A stretch of 64,000 nt of DNA from assembly GCA_035610365.1 (NCBI GenBank), contig CM069433.1, positions 167,106,882-167,170,881 on the forward strand. The letters are read 5' to 3'. Below the pieces are notes generated by a model, which saw only the letters and a program-made list of their open reading frames with translations, was not told where the DNA came from and did no database searches. The stretch comes from Aquatica leii. Lineage: Eukaryota; Arthropoda; Insecta; Coleoptera; Lampyridae. This document shows positions 1 to 10,900 of the stretch, in pieces; positions within the stretch are counted from its first letter, which is position 1; the number at the start of each line of letters is the position of its first letter. Made by a program: the position numbers and the translations under genes.

Positions 1-238
1 GTTGATGTTTTTCCCGTTGAAGCTTTTAAACATTTTACTGTTTTACAATGTCCTGGAATTGATAATGCTTCTCCTTCTCTAATACGTATTCCATGCACCT
101 TACAAACTGTTGAGAAGTAAGTGGTTAAAACATGTAGCACAAGTACTTACAGTGATCTTCGTTCTTCCTCGGATACGTAAACACACATTCAATAAATAAT
201 AAAAATATAAAAAAATATAAATGTTTTAATATATTCAT
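1..238 (-). CDS. SVWC (Vago-like) secreted protein gene, 5' part, runs off left edge
   Basis: Exon 1 is 238-151 with ATG at 238; it encodes a 29-residue start (MNILKHLYFF, then a hydrophobic run, then YPRKNEDH) that reads as a signal peptide plus short linker. A GTAAGT donor begins at 150. A 44-bp intron ends in CAACAG at 107. Exon 2 runs from 106 past the window edge and stays open. It encodes a cysteine, a Gly and Gly-Glu pair, then GHCKTVKC, the start of a single-domain von Willebrand factor C (SVWC) fold. The intron is phase 1, and exon 1 is exactly 88 bp like the SVWC gene at 31369. Family knowledge: SVWC proteins are small secreted insect proteins; Vago is an antiviral, cytokine-like member. 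The function of this one is unknown. The remaining cysteines lie outside the window, so the domain call is partial. A 44-bp intron is short but within insect range. Confidence 0.72.
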
Positions 239-765
239 TTTATAAAAATAAAATTGTATGCGCTTAATATTTGCGAAATTACGTTTGCTTATATAGAATA
301 CCTTCCCGAATGCATGTCAAAGATCGCTAATTATAATAATCGCATTTCGTTGCCATGTAAGTTCTTTTATAGTGGTATAAGATAACGAAATAAAAAATTC
401 GAGAAACCAAAAATATTTAATCTAATTTTGTAACGTCTTGCCTTATCTATTGCGTTATGATGCAGCACGTGCGTTGAACTATTCTGAACCAGACAATCTT
501 CTTACTGTTTCCGCTTATCGTAAATATTTAATTATAATAATTTGAACCGTAAAAATGCAAATTAAATTTAAAAATAACTTAACTTTAGATATACCATTTT
601 TTGTCTACTTAAATTACTACAATGTACTGTTTATATTTAAATCTTGCTGATACAATTATCTTTCAGTCTCTTGATAGTTTTAAGCAATGTCTACACTAAT
701 GCGTTTTTTTAAAATTTTACTTTCAATCTGCAATTCATGGTTCAACACTATGTTGGTAAGTAAAA
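239..765. other. upstream region of the left SVWC gene, no feature seen
   Basis: A+T-rich DNA upstream of the start at 238. No convincing coding region or repeat was recognised. It would hold the promoter of the minus-strand SVWC gene, but no TATA or immune-type (kappa-B-like) site stands out by eye. Confidence 0.4.
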
Positions 766-900
766 AAAAACACGTAAGCATCGACGATTGGTATGGATCT
801 GAAAAAACAGCTACTGCAGTACCAGCTGCCAAAAAATTTGCTATCACACTTAGATATTCGGCTACTGGTCGACCCGTCAGATCAATAGATTGTATTTTTC
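766..900 (+). pseudogene. Harbinger/PIF-like transposase scrap
   Basis: The plus frame reads VPAAKKFAITLRYSATG, close to the motif in Harbinger/PIF transposases (A.KLAITLRYLATG followed by a short helix). Only this short block is recognisable before a stop at 915. It lies just left of the palindromic Penelope-like tail. It is too short for more than a family suggestion. Confidence 0.35.
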
Positions 901-987
901 TAATTATTTTTGTTTAATTCCGATCTGCTTATTTGATTTATTTGTAACTTTTTCTTATTATTTTAGATACAAAATATTTACCATAAT

Positions 988-1866
988 TCATAATAAAATA
1001 GTTTTTGGGTAAATGGTGTATAATATTTATTAAAAACTCACAAGCTCTCGAACGTGGTCTACGTTCTTCTTCAGGTGACAATTAATAAAATGACAATTAT
1101 AAAACTAAATTAACTAGAAAAAGCAAATGTTTTAAAAACTTGATAAATATTTTAAATTCTTTTAGCTACAGCATTTGCTCGAAGGTCTAAAGAAAAACCA
1201 CCATTAAAAACTCTAGACGTAGCTTATAGTGTGTTTGGTGGATAAACTAAAGATCAGGAAATAACAGGTAACCAGGTGTCAGATAACACATAACCATTGT
1301 CCATGTTAAAGATGTTAGGTACTTTAATAATTTCAATCGCTTCTCTGATCTTTCTTGAACGCCAGTTTTTGGTTTTAGCAATCGTTATAGATTTTTTTAA
1401 GTTTATCTCATGTAAAGTGTTTAGCGCATGTTCGGTAATGGCAGATTTTAAAACTATGTAGATCTAACCACTTAATTCCTAATTTCATAAAAATCAAACA
1501 TCACGTTCAAAGTCCAGGAGTCAAAAAGATTTGTGAAAAAGGAAGTTTTATCCTCCTACAAAATGTGATTAAAAATACAAGAAGTGGTGATTGGAAATTT
1601 TTTAATGATCTTATGTTCCACATACTACAGAATCACGAAAACATTACCAAAACTAGACGGATGGTGATTTTTCTTTAGACCTTCGAGCAAATGCTGTAGC
1701 TAAAAGAACGTACATTTGTCAAGCTTTCCGAACATTTGCTTTTTCTAGTTACCTTAGTTTTATAATTGTCATTTTATTAATTGTCACCTGAAGAAGAACG
1801 TAGACCACGTTCGAAAGCTTGTGAATTTTTAATAAATAAATTACACCATTTACCCAAAAACTATTT
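988..1866. mobile_element. palindromic Penelope-like element remnant
   Basis: Two arms of about 200 bp are near-identical in inverted orientation: 988-1200, and 1665-1866 read on the other strand. Both contain GGTCTACGTTCTTCTTCAGG or its complement. On the minus strand, 1470-1245 encodes the end of a GIY-YIG-type Penelope polyprotein (REAIEIIKVPNIFN, then NGYVLSD), so the left arm is the 3' tail of a minus-strand copy. The right arm is a second tail facing the other way. The DNA between holds more broken coding sequence. Head- or tail-inverted copies are common for this retroelement class. No intact frame remains. Confidence 0.7.
1714..1830 (+). ncRNA. hammerhead-ribozyme-like core in Penelope-like tail
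   Basis: At 1787-1793 the sequence is CTGAAGA (box CUGANGA). It is followed by AGAACGT, the loop AGACC and ACGTTC, giving a six-pair stem II (GAACGT with ACGTTC), and then GAAA at 1813-1816. CAAGCT at 1720-1725 could pair with AGCTTG just after the GAA of box 2, a possible stem III in a type III layout. I did not find a convincing stem I. Penelope-like elements are known to carry hammerhead motifs in their terminal regions. The homologous left arm has GAGA instead of GAAA and would be inactive. Confidence 0.42.
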
Positions 1867-3149
1867 TTTTTATTACTGATTTATTTAACTATTTTTTTTA
1901 ATTTTCTATTGGTTAGCTAAACAAATTTGAAAATAGAATGGTTTGTTTGATGAAATGTTTCTTCTGATGAACTTTAGTTCGTCAGATAAAAAGAATAATG
2001 ACGCAGAAGATATTAGTAATTAAAGTTATTGTTTAACTATACTTAAATTTTTTATATATATGTATATGTTATATTTTTGAAGTGAAAGAGAAAACAGTCT
2101 TACATCAGAAATAATTGTTTTTGCAATAACAATTTATGCCTTGCAAATGTTTTAAGTCTAACATTACAGAAATCACCTCTTATTTGTGGTTTCGGATTTG
2201 TTAGATGCTTAATTATTAGCATAATTTGAGAGCTTTGCAACTTTATATTGAAAATGTTTGGTGTTCTTGTACTATGGATTTTACTTAACCTAATCGGATG
2301 TACTGCTGAGCGTGCCAATGTTTATAACTTATTTATTAAAAATTAATTATTTTTATAAAATTGATTAAAATAGTTATGCAATCACAAAAAATTACAAATT
2401 GCAGTTTACATAATCTAAAACATTTGAAAATACCATTAGAATACTTTTTACTGTGTTTTACTCTGAATTTACTACTTAAACTAAAGCAACATCAGCTACG
2501 CCCCGTGGCAACACTTGTTTGGCGTTGTTGACGTTTAATTAAATTGCGTTTAATGTGCTAATTCACATTACCAGTGTTTGCAATAAAACCATAAAATGTT
2601 TATTTACGTCTTCAATAGTAAGTATTGGTATTGCTTGTTAAATTGAATATTTAGTGACTGCTTAAAAAACTATAAATTTATTTACACAACAAAATAGTAA
2701 ACGGGTAATTTCCGGAAACGTGCAAATTTGAATTAACTATCATAAAACAATTATTTTTTGAACAAAAATATTTTCATTTTTGTTTCAAGTTTTCTTTAAA
2801 AACATGGATTTGTAATAAATTAATGATTATAAAATGCATCATAAACTGACACTAGTCAAACATAATACTTAAAATTGTCGTATCATTATTCTAAATAGTT
2901 TTACCTAATAGGCCAGTTTCCAAATTTTCAGAAATAGCAAAAATGGGTAGATCTAAGGTCCCAAAACCAAGTATACTTTATTTTTTCTTTATCTATTAAT
3001 GTTTTCCTTGCGAAAATTAAGAATGAACCGAAGAAAATTTTACGAGGCTAGAAACGTACCTGCCACGAGACTAGTCGATTGTGACGTCAGATTCGCTACA
3101 CGTACGAACCAGCCGCAGCTTGTAAATGCATTATCGCATTAAAATTGTT
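1867..3149. other. A+T-rich intergenic DNA
   Basis: Nothing recognisable apart from a consensus CRE palindrome TGACGTCA at 3082-3089. Short open frames here have no family resemblance and no splice support. Confidence 0.4.
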
Positions 3150-3955
3150 TTAAATTGGTTTTGAGAGAAACATTTTGTTCAAATATGAATATCCCTTTGA
3201 TACATTTTTTGATTGCATCTGCAAATTAATTCGTGCAAGATATTTTTTATTTATTTCATTTTTTTCATTTATATAGTTCATAAAAGTTTTATTAGAAATG
3301 GGACATTTTACCTCGATTACAGCATGTTTCATAATCCCATCTGGCGAAACTCCTATAATACCGAAATTTTTAAGAATAGTAAAACCGCACTTTTCTACTT
3401 TACATTTAAGCATTTTTTCTACTTCACATAATACGTCATGTTCTAAGTTTCTACCTCTACTCATGGCTAAACTGTTAAATTTTTTTGAGACCCCTATTAT
3501 TTCATTCACCGGCGAACCATTAGAGTTTTTGCATACAGCCATGGCATATATTTTTGACGCTGTTATTCGCCCATATCGCAATTCGTGTTATAGAGAGTTT
3601 TCACTTTGAGTGTAGGTGAGTTTTCAGCCTGCTCGATCATTTCAACTGGTATAGTGCTTTTACAAAAATTTATAAATGAGTCAGCGGTTTGATCCCAATT
3701 CAGATCTACGATGCAACCACATCATAAATGCAATAGCATGTTTGCTGCTACACAACTAAGACACAAAAGTTCTTTTATTATTTCATTTTCCTCATCGACA
3801 GTTGCGGTGACAAAATATGGTTTCTCACGAATTTTATGTTCTGGGCTAATGCGGGCTTTGATTATGCAGTTGTTATTAATTCTTCTAATCTGGACGTAAC
3901 CAACAGCCGAGTCACCGTAGCTTTCCCTTGTAGACCTAATATAATATTGCACATA
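3150..3955 (-). pseudogene. SWIM-finger plus YqaJ-type exonuclease protein, transposon-like remnant
   Basis: The minus strand encodes, from the right, a segment with ISPEHKIREKPYFVTATVDEE and a CLSC pair (SWIM-like zinc-finger region). After frame breaks comes a 143-residue stretch with RYGRITASK, SRGRNLEHDV, GVSPDG and VIEVKCP. The SPDG plus EVKCP combination is the D...E-x-K core of the YqaJ/lambda-exonuclease nuclease fold. This two-domain protein is repeated in many insect genomes and behaves as a mobile-element gene. The frame is interrupted at about 3580-3720, and the CxH half of the SWIM motif is degraded. The carrying element is not identified. Confidence 0.6.
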
Positions 3956-4371
3956 CTAGAATAAATTCATAAGAAAAGAGTATTTACTAATAATAATTAT
4001 TACATTCATAGTAGACAATGGACATTAAATTTTGAAAATGATTAGTTTTTTTATAACTACAAAATTTATACCAATGTATTGGGACCTACAATAATTTAAA
4101 ATTTTACGTTTGTAAAAAACTGTTCTTTAAAAGAAAAGTTTCATTTGTAGTTATCGACTTGGTTTATTGTTTTCGTTATTTATTATGTTCAACATGTAAA
4201 TGTTACGATGAATGTCCGAAGTTTGGTGAAAGTCCGAAATTCCATAAGCAAAGTCTATTTTTTTAATCATCATCGGAACGAATCCAAACTAACCCAATTT
4301 GGGAACATAGTATAGGTATATAAATTATGAAGTAGAATGCGAGCATACAGGATTAATAAAATATGGCTGTA

Positions 4372-4967
4372 TAGGGATGGTGATCTGTTACTTTTTTCAG
4401 TAACAGTAACAAGTTGTTATTATTACTATGGAGTAACAGTTCCGAATAACAGTTATTTTAGTAACAGTTGTTATTGCGTAATCCGTATGATTTGAGTATA
4501 TGTAGATGTAGGTACAGACATACCTATTCTACCCAATATCCATGTGTTAGTCATTAATTACTATTTAAAAAAAATATTCTTGTTTCAATCTTATTTACAC
4601 TCTTTTCATAGTATTTTGTTCCTGTTTCGTATGTTGTAATTACTTACACAAGGAATCTGCCCTTCGTTTGTTAGGTGGTTGTTTCACCTGTGGGAACTGT
4701 CTTATTAGAAAAAGAATGCGTTTAAATCTCATAGACCATAAATCTTCTGGGTTATTACTTGTTATTCAACAGTACGTACTAGGTTAGGTAGGAATAGTAG
4801 TATGTAGCATAGGTAATGTAAGAAAAATTACTAAAGAAGACCAAGAACGCTTTTTGTAAAGTTGTTATTAAATAACTGTTATTTTACAACGTGGGTAACA
4901 AGTTGTTATTGTTCCTTATTAATAACTGTTACAAAATAATAGTTACTGGAAATACTAGCCACCGCTA
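4372..4967. mobile_element. hAT-like MITE with target duplication
   Basis: A 596-bp non-coding element begins TAGGGATGGTGA and ends in a sequence whose complement is TAGCGGTGGCTA. It is flanked on both sides by GGCTGTA (4365-4371 and 4968-4974), or eight bases with one mismatch. Both ends are built of repeated GTAACA/TGTTAC blocks in inverted arrangement (for example AACAGTTATT and AATAACTGTT), so the ends can fold. Ends and duplication length fit a hAT MITE. No coding capacity was seen. Confidence 0.68.
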
Positions 4968-4975
4968 GGCTGTAA

Positions 4976-6540
4976 AGGTTTGTACTTACTGTTTTGTTTT
5001 TGCGCCGCTTGATTGCGGTTGATTTCAACAAACTCTATTTCATAAAAAATCAGATACTATTTCAACATTCACCGTGGGTAAATTATGTGAATCGGCTTTC
5101 TGATAGCCGTTTTCCATCCTTATTAATCAATTTATTACACAAAATAACCCGTACGAAGCTTCAACATACATGAATGACACACGAATTCATTTGGCGCGCT
5201 ATTCCTAATAGCGAAACTGACGTCACACCAATCAGATGGCGTTCGCGGAATTTGAATAAACGGTGAACTTTTCGTTGAGTTTTCTCGAACACTATTTGAA
5301 GTATCGATTTTGTTTTGGGGGGGATTTATATTAAATATTGGTTTGCATAGTTTGACAAGATTTTTTCTTAAATATTTTTTTTTGTAAACATCCCTATTGC
5401 CCGATGTAAAACTAATTCATTTGAACGCTTCTATTAAAATGTGATTCTGATAAACAGGTTAGTAATTGTACTTACTGGGTACACACTAATAATTTTTATT
5501 TTTTTTTCCGGATTACATTTAAAACAAGTATTTCAATATTTAACATTGTTTCGTTTTTAACAGGGGGTTCTTAAAAAATTCAGATAACTTAATATAATAA
5601 TTTCGGTTAAATTCTCCTGATTGTTAAAGTTTAAGAGTTTGGTTTAATTTAAAAATGTCTAGACAACTAGGTGAAGCGAGTTGATCTCTTAACAAAATCT
5701 TTCAAAGAATGGATTTTTCAGTCAGTAATGTTATTGTTACGAACAAAATTTATAAATAGGTAGTATATTATTAAATGTAATTAGATGTTAATACATTTAA
5801 AATCTCACAGGTTAAACTTGTTTAGTAAGCAATACGTGAATCGAATTTATTTTTAAATTCAAATAGTCTTAGGTTTTTTTGGTTGTAACTTTATCATTTA
5901 ATGAAAGTTTCTTTTTCATTTAGAAACGTTGGATCCACCGTAATGAAATTGGATAATTGACAACACAGCCTCAAAATAATGCGATAATGAACATTTTGTA
6001 TCAACGCTTCAAATTTAAGAAAAGTTTCAAATACCATATAGTAAAAGAACGATGATGCGTCGACTTCATGACAGAAGAATACATTGTCGTCAACCCGCCA
6101 GAAAAATTTTGATTTCACAGGAACATGCTACAGTAAGTTTGGAATTTTGTAACAAAAATTTGAATATAGATTAGTCAACCGTTATATTTTTGAATGAAAA
6201 AACTAACCCGTCATTGAAGGACTTTCGTATGCAGTTATGAAAACAAAACAAAAATAAATACAATTTGTACTTTCTAAAAGAACAAGTAGACGCTGGTTTT
6301 TGAAAGTGGATGTGTGAAAGCTGTCCTGGTGGAACTGTGCAAGTAACACCACCAAGATTTAACGCAAGAGCCTACATTGCACTTTTAGTAGACGCGATGT
6401 TAAGATAAGATGCGAAAAATTTTTTTTGTGCAAAATAATTGAACAGTTCATGCAATACAATATAATGCAAAATTAGTTCAAAGATCATCCCCAAGTAGAA
6501 GTTTTACTATAATCTGCTAAATCAGCTAGCCTCAATTCAT
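4976..6540. other. intergenic DNA with a CRE plus CCAAT cluster
   Basis: At 5218-5225 there is TGACGTCA, followed four bases later by CCAAT and a locally G+C-richer stretch (5190-5260) unlike its A+T-rich surroundings. This could be a promoter-like site or part of a dispersed repeat. No gene starts convincingly downstream on either strand. The rest, including 5300-6540, shows nothing recognisable. Confidence 0.3.
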
Positions 6541-6550
6541 TTGAAAATTT

Positions 6551-6739
6551 GTGATCTACTTCTGTAAGAGAATGGGCAGATTTACCGCGGGTGTAGCAAG
6601 AGAAAAAAATGTTATAGAATTAACGCAACACGTAACAGAACCGCGTAATTCTTTAAATAACACCCAAATTACGGAGAAACTTGTAAATAGTTTGCCACAG
6701 AGGCTACAAAGTTGTATTGATGGTAATGCTTACTGGTAG
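6551..6739 (+). pseudogene. possible copia-type gag scrap
   Basis: A 62-residue open stretch has the pattern of a copia gag helix (SLNNTQITEKLVNSLPQRLQS, like the 'E.I...LL.SLP' block). No other gag or pol motif follows on this strand before the BEL element. The resemblance is weak and could be chance. Confidence 0.22.
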
Positions 6740-6984
6740 TTTATTTTTTGTGGGACGTAGTGAACTTTATAAAAATTGCGCTTGCTCATATTTTAAATTT
6801 ATTAAACAAGAATAAAATTGTACTTTCACAAGAAACGCACTGGAGTAATCAATATAAAAAAAAATATGAAATTACATTAAACAATTTTTAATACTACAAC
6901 ATCAGTTACTAAAATTAATAATCTAGTAAAGTAACAAAAAAATACAAGTAAGTATATATACAATATACAAAGATATCTAAGTAA

Positions 6985-9900
6985 AATTGTCATTTTCAGG
7001 CTGACATGGAAGAGGACTCCTTTGGTTGTTTTAACACTAGCAGCACAAACTCGGTTCCAGAATGTAGCTTGACGATTTACCCAAAAATCCAATTTGATGG
7101 AGGTAGATTATCTACTTTTACGATAACCATAGTGCTAATAGAAATATTAGTTGAATTTGTTTATCGGTATATTTAAAACATCTGGATCATGTGGCGTTGT
7201 GATTATTTTGCCAATCAAAAAATGAGCAGGAGTTAATGGAGTTAAATCATTGGAGTTAGGTGATAAAGGATAAAGCGGTCTAGAATTTAAAACTGCCTCA
7301 ATTTGAGTTGCAGATTCTTCGTATATGTCAAATAGTTTCGTTTATAACTTTATAGAAATGTTTTTTAAAAGATTTAATATTGGCAAAAAATTCCAATTTA
7401 TTTGACTTATAATCGACAGTTTCATGTTTATTTTGTCTCAAAAGTGTACTCATTTTATTTTAAAATATTATTTGCGCCTGTAAAATTTGTGCCGTTCTCG
7501 GAGTACAACTCAAACGGAAAACCTCTACGAACAAAAAATTTTCTAAGACAAACAATGAAAGCTTCTGACGTCAGGTCTGAAATTAACTCAACTTTAATTG
7601 CCTTAACACTTAAACAAATAAATTAAGAAACATAAGCTTTAGTAATTTTGCTTCTACAAAACGATTAAAAGTGTGAGTATAATCTATACTAGCGTGACAG
7701 AATGACAAAACGTTTGTAATTTTTTGCCTTGGTAAATCTCACATCGTAAAATTCAAGAGCTTTGGACAAAACTTGATGCATTTTATACAATTTTTAGCAA
7801 CAACTTTTGCAAGGCTCATGCCTCTCAAAATCCAATACATCCGTCTTATGGTGTTCAGCAATAACTGTGGCCCTGCGTGCAACAACCTAATAGCTTTAGA
7901 CCAAAACAAAAATCTTGTAAGAAAATTCTTAGAACCTAATATATTCGGCTTAGCGTTATATGGTAAATCAGAATGTTGCAGTCTTCCTCCAACTCTTCTT
8001 AAACCACCTTTATTAAGTTAAGATAATAACTAATTTAAACGATTTTTAAAACCTTTAATGTTATTATTTTTGGATAACCAATATTTAATTTTTGTAAAAA
8101 GCTTTGCTGTTGTGATAACTTAATTAAACATTAATCGTTATTAATCTCGTCAATCGATAAGTTACCAGTTAAACGCTGGTTTCTCTTATTCAAACTAAGA
8201 CCATTTAAACAAAATCTACGACAGTATGCTATCTCTCTGCAATTTTAATAAAAAAAGACCATGAAAATATTCTTGCATGGCGTAAAATATATGTAGATTG
8301 TCTTCTCGCTTTATTTCAGGTAAACCATTTAATGACGAAGTAGACCTAAAACCCTAAATAGAAACATCGAAATTGAAAATCCAAGAGGGCCCACACCATC
8401 CATCTCATTACTAAAAAGTTTGGAAGATAAAAGACCTTTAGACGCGATATCAGCAGGATTTTGCGCTGACGGAACATAATTCCATTTAAACTTATAAGTC
8501 AACCTTTGAATTTCACTAACTCGTGTACTTCCAAAGTTTTGCAATTTAAATGGTTTTGTGTGAATCTAATGCAGATCATTTAAAGAATTTGACTACAGAT
8601 AACATTCAGAATCAAACATCATACATTCGGATACGCTTGCGACTAATCTAGTTAACGTTAAAACAGCTAAAAGCTCTAATCTTGGCATAGTAAGCTGTTT
8701 TAAAGAAGATACTTTTGTTTTTGCACATAAAAGTGAAACTTTAACTTCACCGTGGTCATTAACTAACTGCATATATAATACAACTGCATATGATCTATTA
8801 CTAGCATGAAAAAATACAAAAATTGAATTCGACACTAAAACATTTTTTGAAATTTTAAGAGAATTTAAATTATCACATTATTTTGAAACAAACGCCATTT
8901 TTCTCTTAAACCATAAGATGATTTATCATCCCAATTTATTTTGAGACTTCATAACTTTTGAATCAAACGCTTTGCAAGCATAACAGACCGAGAAAGTACT
9001 CCTAACGAGTCATACATTTTTGAAATCTCAGATAATACATATCTTTTGGTACAATGACCGACAACAATTGAATCTGTAAACAAAAATGACAGAATCAGAG
9101 TCACAAATACATTGAATCCCTAAGCACTTAGTGTTTTTATTACAAATTCTTAAAATGTTTGAATCATTATGATCATTTTTAAATTTATCCAAAATCTTTT
9201 GACTATTCGACCCCCATTTTCTTAAACTAAAATTACTCGAATTTAAAATCTTAGAAACCTCTGTACAAATCTTTATCGCTTCCGTCTCATTTTGAAATAC
9301 AACTATTAAATTTTCCACATAGAAATTTTCTAATATTATTTTAGAAACGACAGGAAATTCTTGTTTAAAACAAATACAACATCTCATCGCCAAAAAAAGG
9401 CGTTAGTTAATCCGTACATAACAGTATTAAGGTCATATATTTCTAAATTATCCGTTTTATTAAATCTCTAAACTATTTTTTGAAACCCTCTATCGTCACC
9501 ATGTACTAAAACCTGTCTGTACATTTTAGATACGTCACACGAAGCAACATAAAAAAACTGTCCAAGCTTAATCAAAATCTGAAATAAACTATCTAGAATT
9601 TGGGGACTTGTAAACCGTAAATCATTTACAGTATATCCCGTACTGAATGGCGACGAACCATTAAAAACAACTCTGAGCTTAGTAATAATACTGCTTTTTT
9701 TAAACGGCGTGGCGCCAAAGAAAACAAAGAATTTTATTGTTCTGAAAATTTTTAACTAAACTCATATGACCTAAATTTAGGTATTCCTTCATAAAACGTA
9801 CGTAATCATTTCTTAAACTAGGAATGTTTTCAAAATTTTGTTTTAAGACAAAAATCCTTTAACAGCTAAATTCTTTGAATCGCAATGATTTGAAACTTCA

Positions 9901-10320
9901 TCTTTAAATAGTATCCTGACGATAAACGATTATTCAAATCTAAGGAACTGCTCACACAATTTATCATTAGTGGACAGCAACCATTCGGAACTGACTTCCT
10001 CAATTAACCAATATCGCTGTAAAGATTCATTTTAATCAAAATTTTGTCTAACTAACAAAAAAACATGAAGATCTAGACTTTAAAAGTTCAGTTGTTAAGT
10101 AACCAGATACAGTGTAACCAAAAACTGATTTTTGTAAGGTTGGTAAAACTTTTCCCAAAATAATTTGATGAGGTCTTAAACATTCGCAAAAACTAAAAAC
10201 ACCAATAAATAAATTTATGATTCTTGGTTCGTAAAAATCCGGGTTACCTAAAATTACATTGTTTAGAAATTCCGAAACATTTATAGGGCAGCTAGGCAAA
10301 TCAGAAAGTTTTGTCAACAA
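6985..10320 (-). mobile_element. BEL/Pao LTR retrotransposon pol, degraded
   Basis: Reading the minus strand from the right: the end of the aspartic-protease region (PTLQKSVFGYTVSGYL, 10100-10170), reverse-transcriptase pieces (9030-9800), RNase-H region (LLCAKTKVSSLKQLTMPRLE at 8660-8740), and the connection block with EIQRLT and VPSAQNPADIASKGL (8430-8530). Next come the integrase zinc region (VGGRLQ and RLLHAGPQLL, then a Cys pair, 7790-8020), integrase C-terminal IEAVLNSRPLYPLSP and LTPAHFLIG (7190-7320), and the tail SVKTTKG near 7030. The order is that of BEL/Pao pol. Many stops and frameshifts make it inactive. LTRs were not identified. TGACGTCA occurs at 7566. Confidence 0.82.
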
Positions 10321-10338
10321 ATGAAGTTTTAATTAAAA

Positions 10339-10900
10339 TTATTTATCATAGATTGAGCATTGATTATTCCAATTCAAACATTTAATTTTCTTTAGCGTTG
10401 ACTGCGAAAGCATATTGTTTAAAAAATTGGGATTTTCATTGCAGTGTAACATTAGTTCTTTGCAAAACTGCAAACGTCGGTCTGGATCATCTTCGTTTAA
10501 TTGAACTTTGTAAGGATAATATTTCACTTTCTTGAACAACTTTCCAAAAAAAACGTGGTCTATGTTGTTATTTAGGGGTAACTGCCTTGTAGAAAGGTGA
10601 GCATTTTCTTCAGCTTCAAGTAACACATCTAATCGGGTTTCTTCGTTTACTCGAGGTCGACCTTACCGAGGCCAATTATAGACGGATCCCGTTTTAGTAA
10701 ATTTGGCAATTAATTTACCTACTGTAGATCTTGCAATAGGCGGTCGATTAGGATGTTCTTGGTTAAATAATTCACATGTTTCATCATGTGTTCTTAGCTT
10801 ATCACCATATCTAACCATTATTAAAATTTTTATTTTTTCCCGTTCAGATAAACGTGCAATTTTTTGGATTCCTTCGATCCCTCGACCTCGTTTTATCGGT
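10339..10900 (-). pseudogene. mariner-like (IS630/DUF4817-type) transposase, N-terminal part
   Basis: The minus frame gives ARLSEREKIKILIMVRYGD, then RSTVGKLIAKFTKTGSV (first helix-turn-helix), one stop, GRPRVNEETRL, ENAHLSTRQL (second helix-turn-helix), KVKYYPYKVQL, and EDDPDRRLQFC up to NPNFLNNM. This is the paired DNA-binding half of a Tc1/mariner-superfamily transposase abundant in insects. The catalytic DDE half is absent: the sequence ends where IxFSDE would begin. Sister copies occur at 28020-28830 and 44187-44730. Confidence 0.65.

Noticed and set aside
687-917. 76-residue plus-strand frame as a gene
   Set aside because: Only a short Harbinger-like block is recognisable; the rest is simple A+T-rich sequence.
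2100-2318. 72-residue open frame on minus
   Set aside because: No signal peptide, domain, splice context or homology; expected by chance at this composition.
3213-3609. Plus-strand frames over the YqaJ region
   Set aside because: Shadows of the minus-strand nuclease frame, which carries the conserved motifs.
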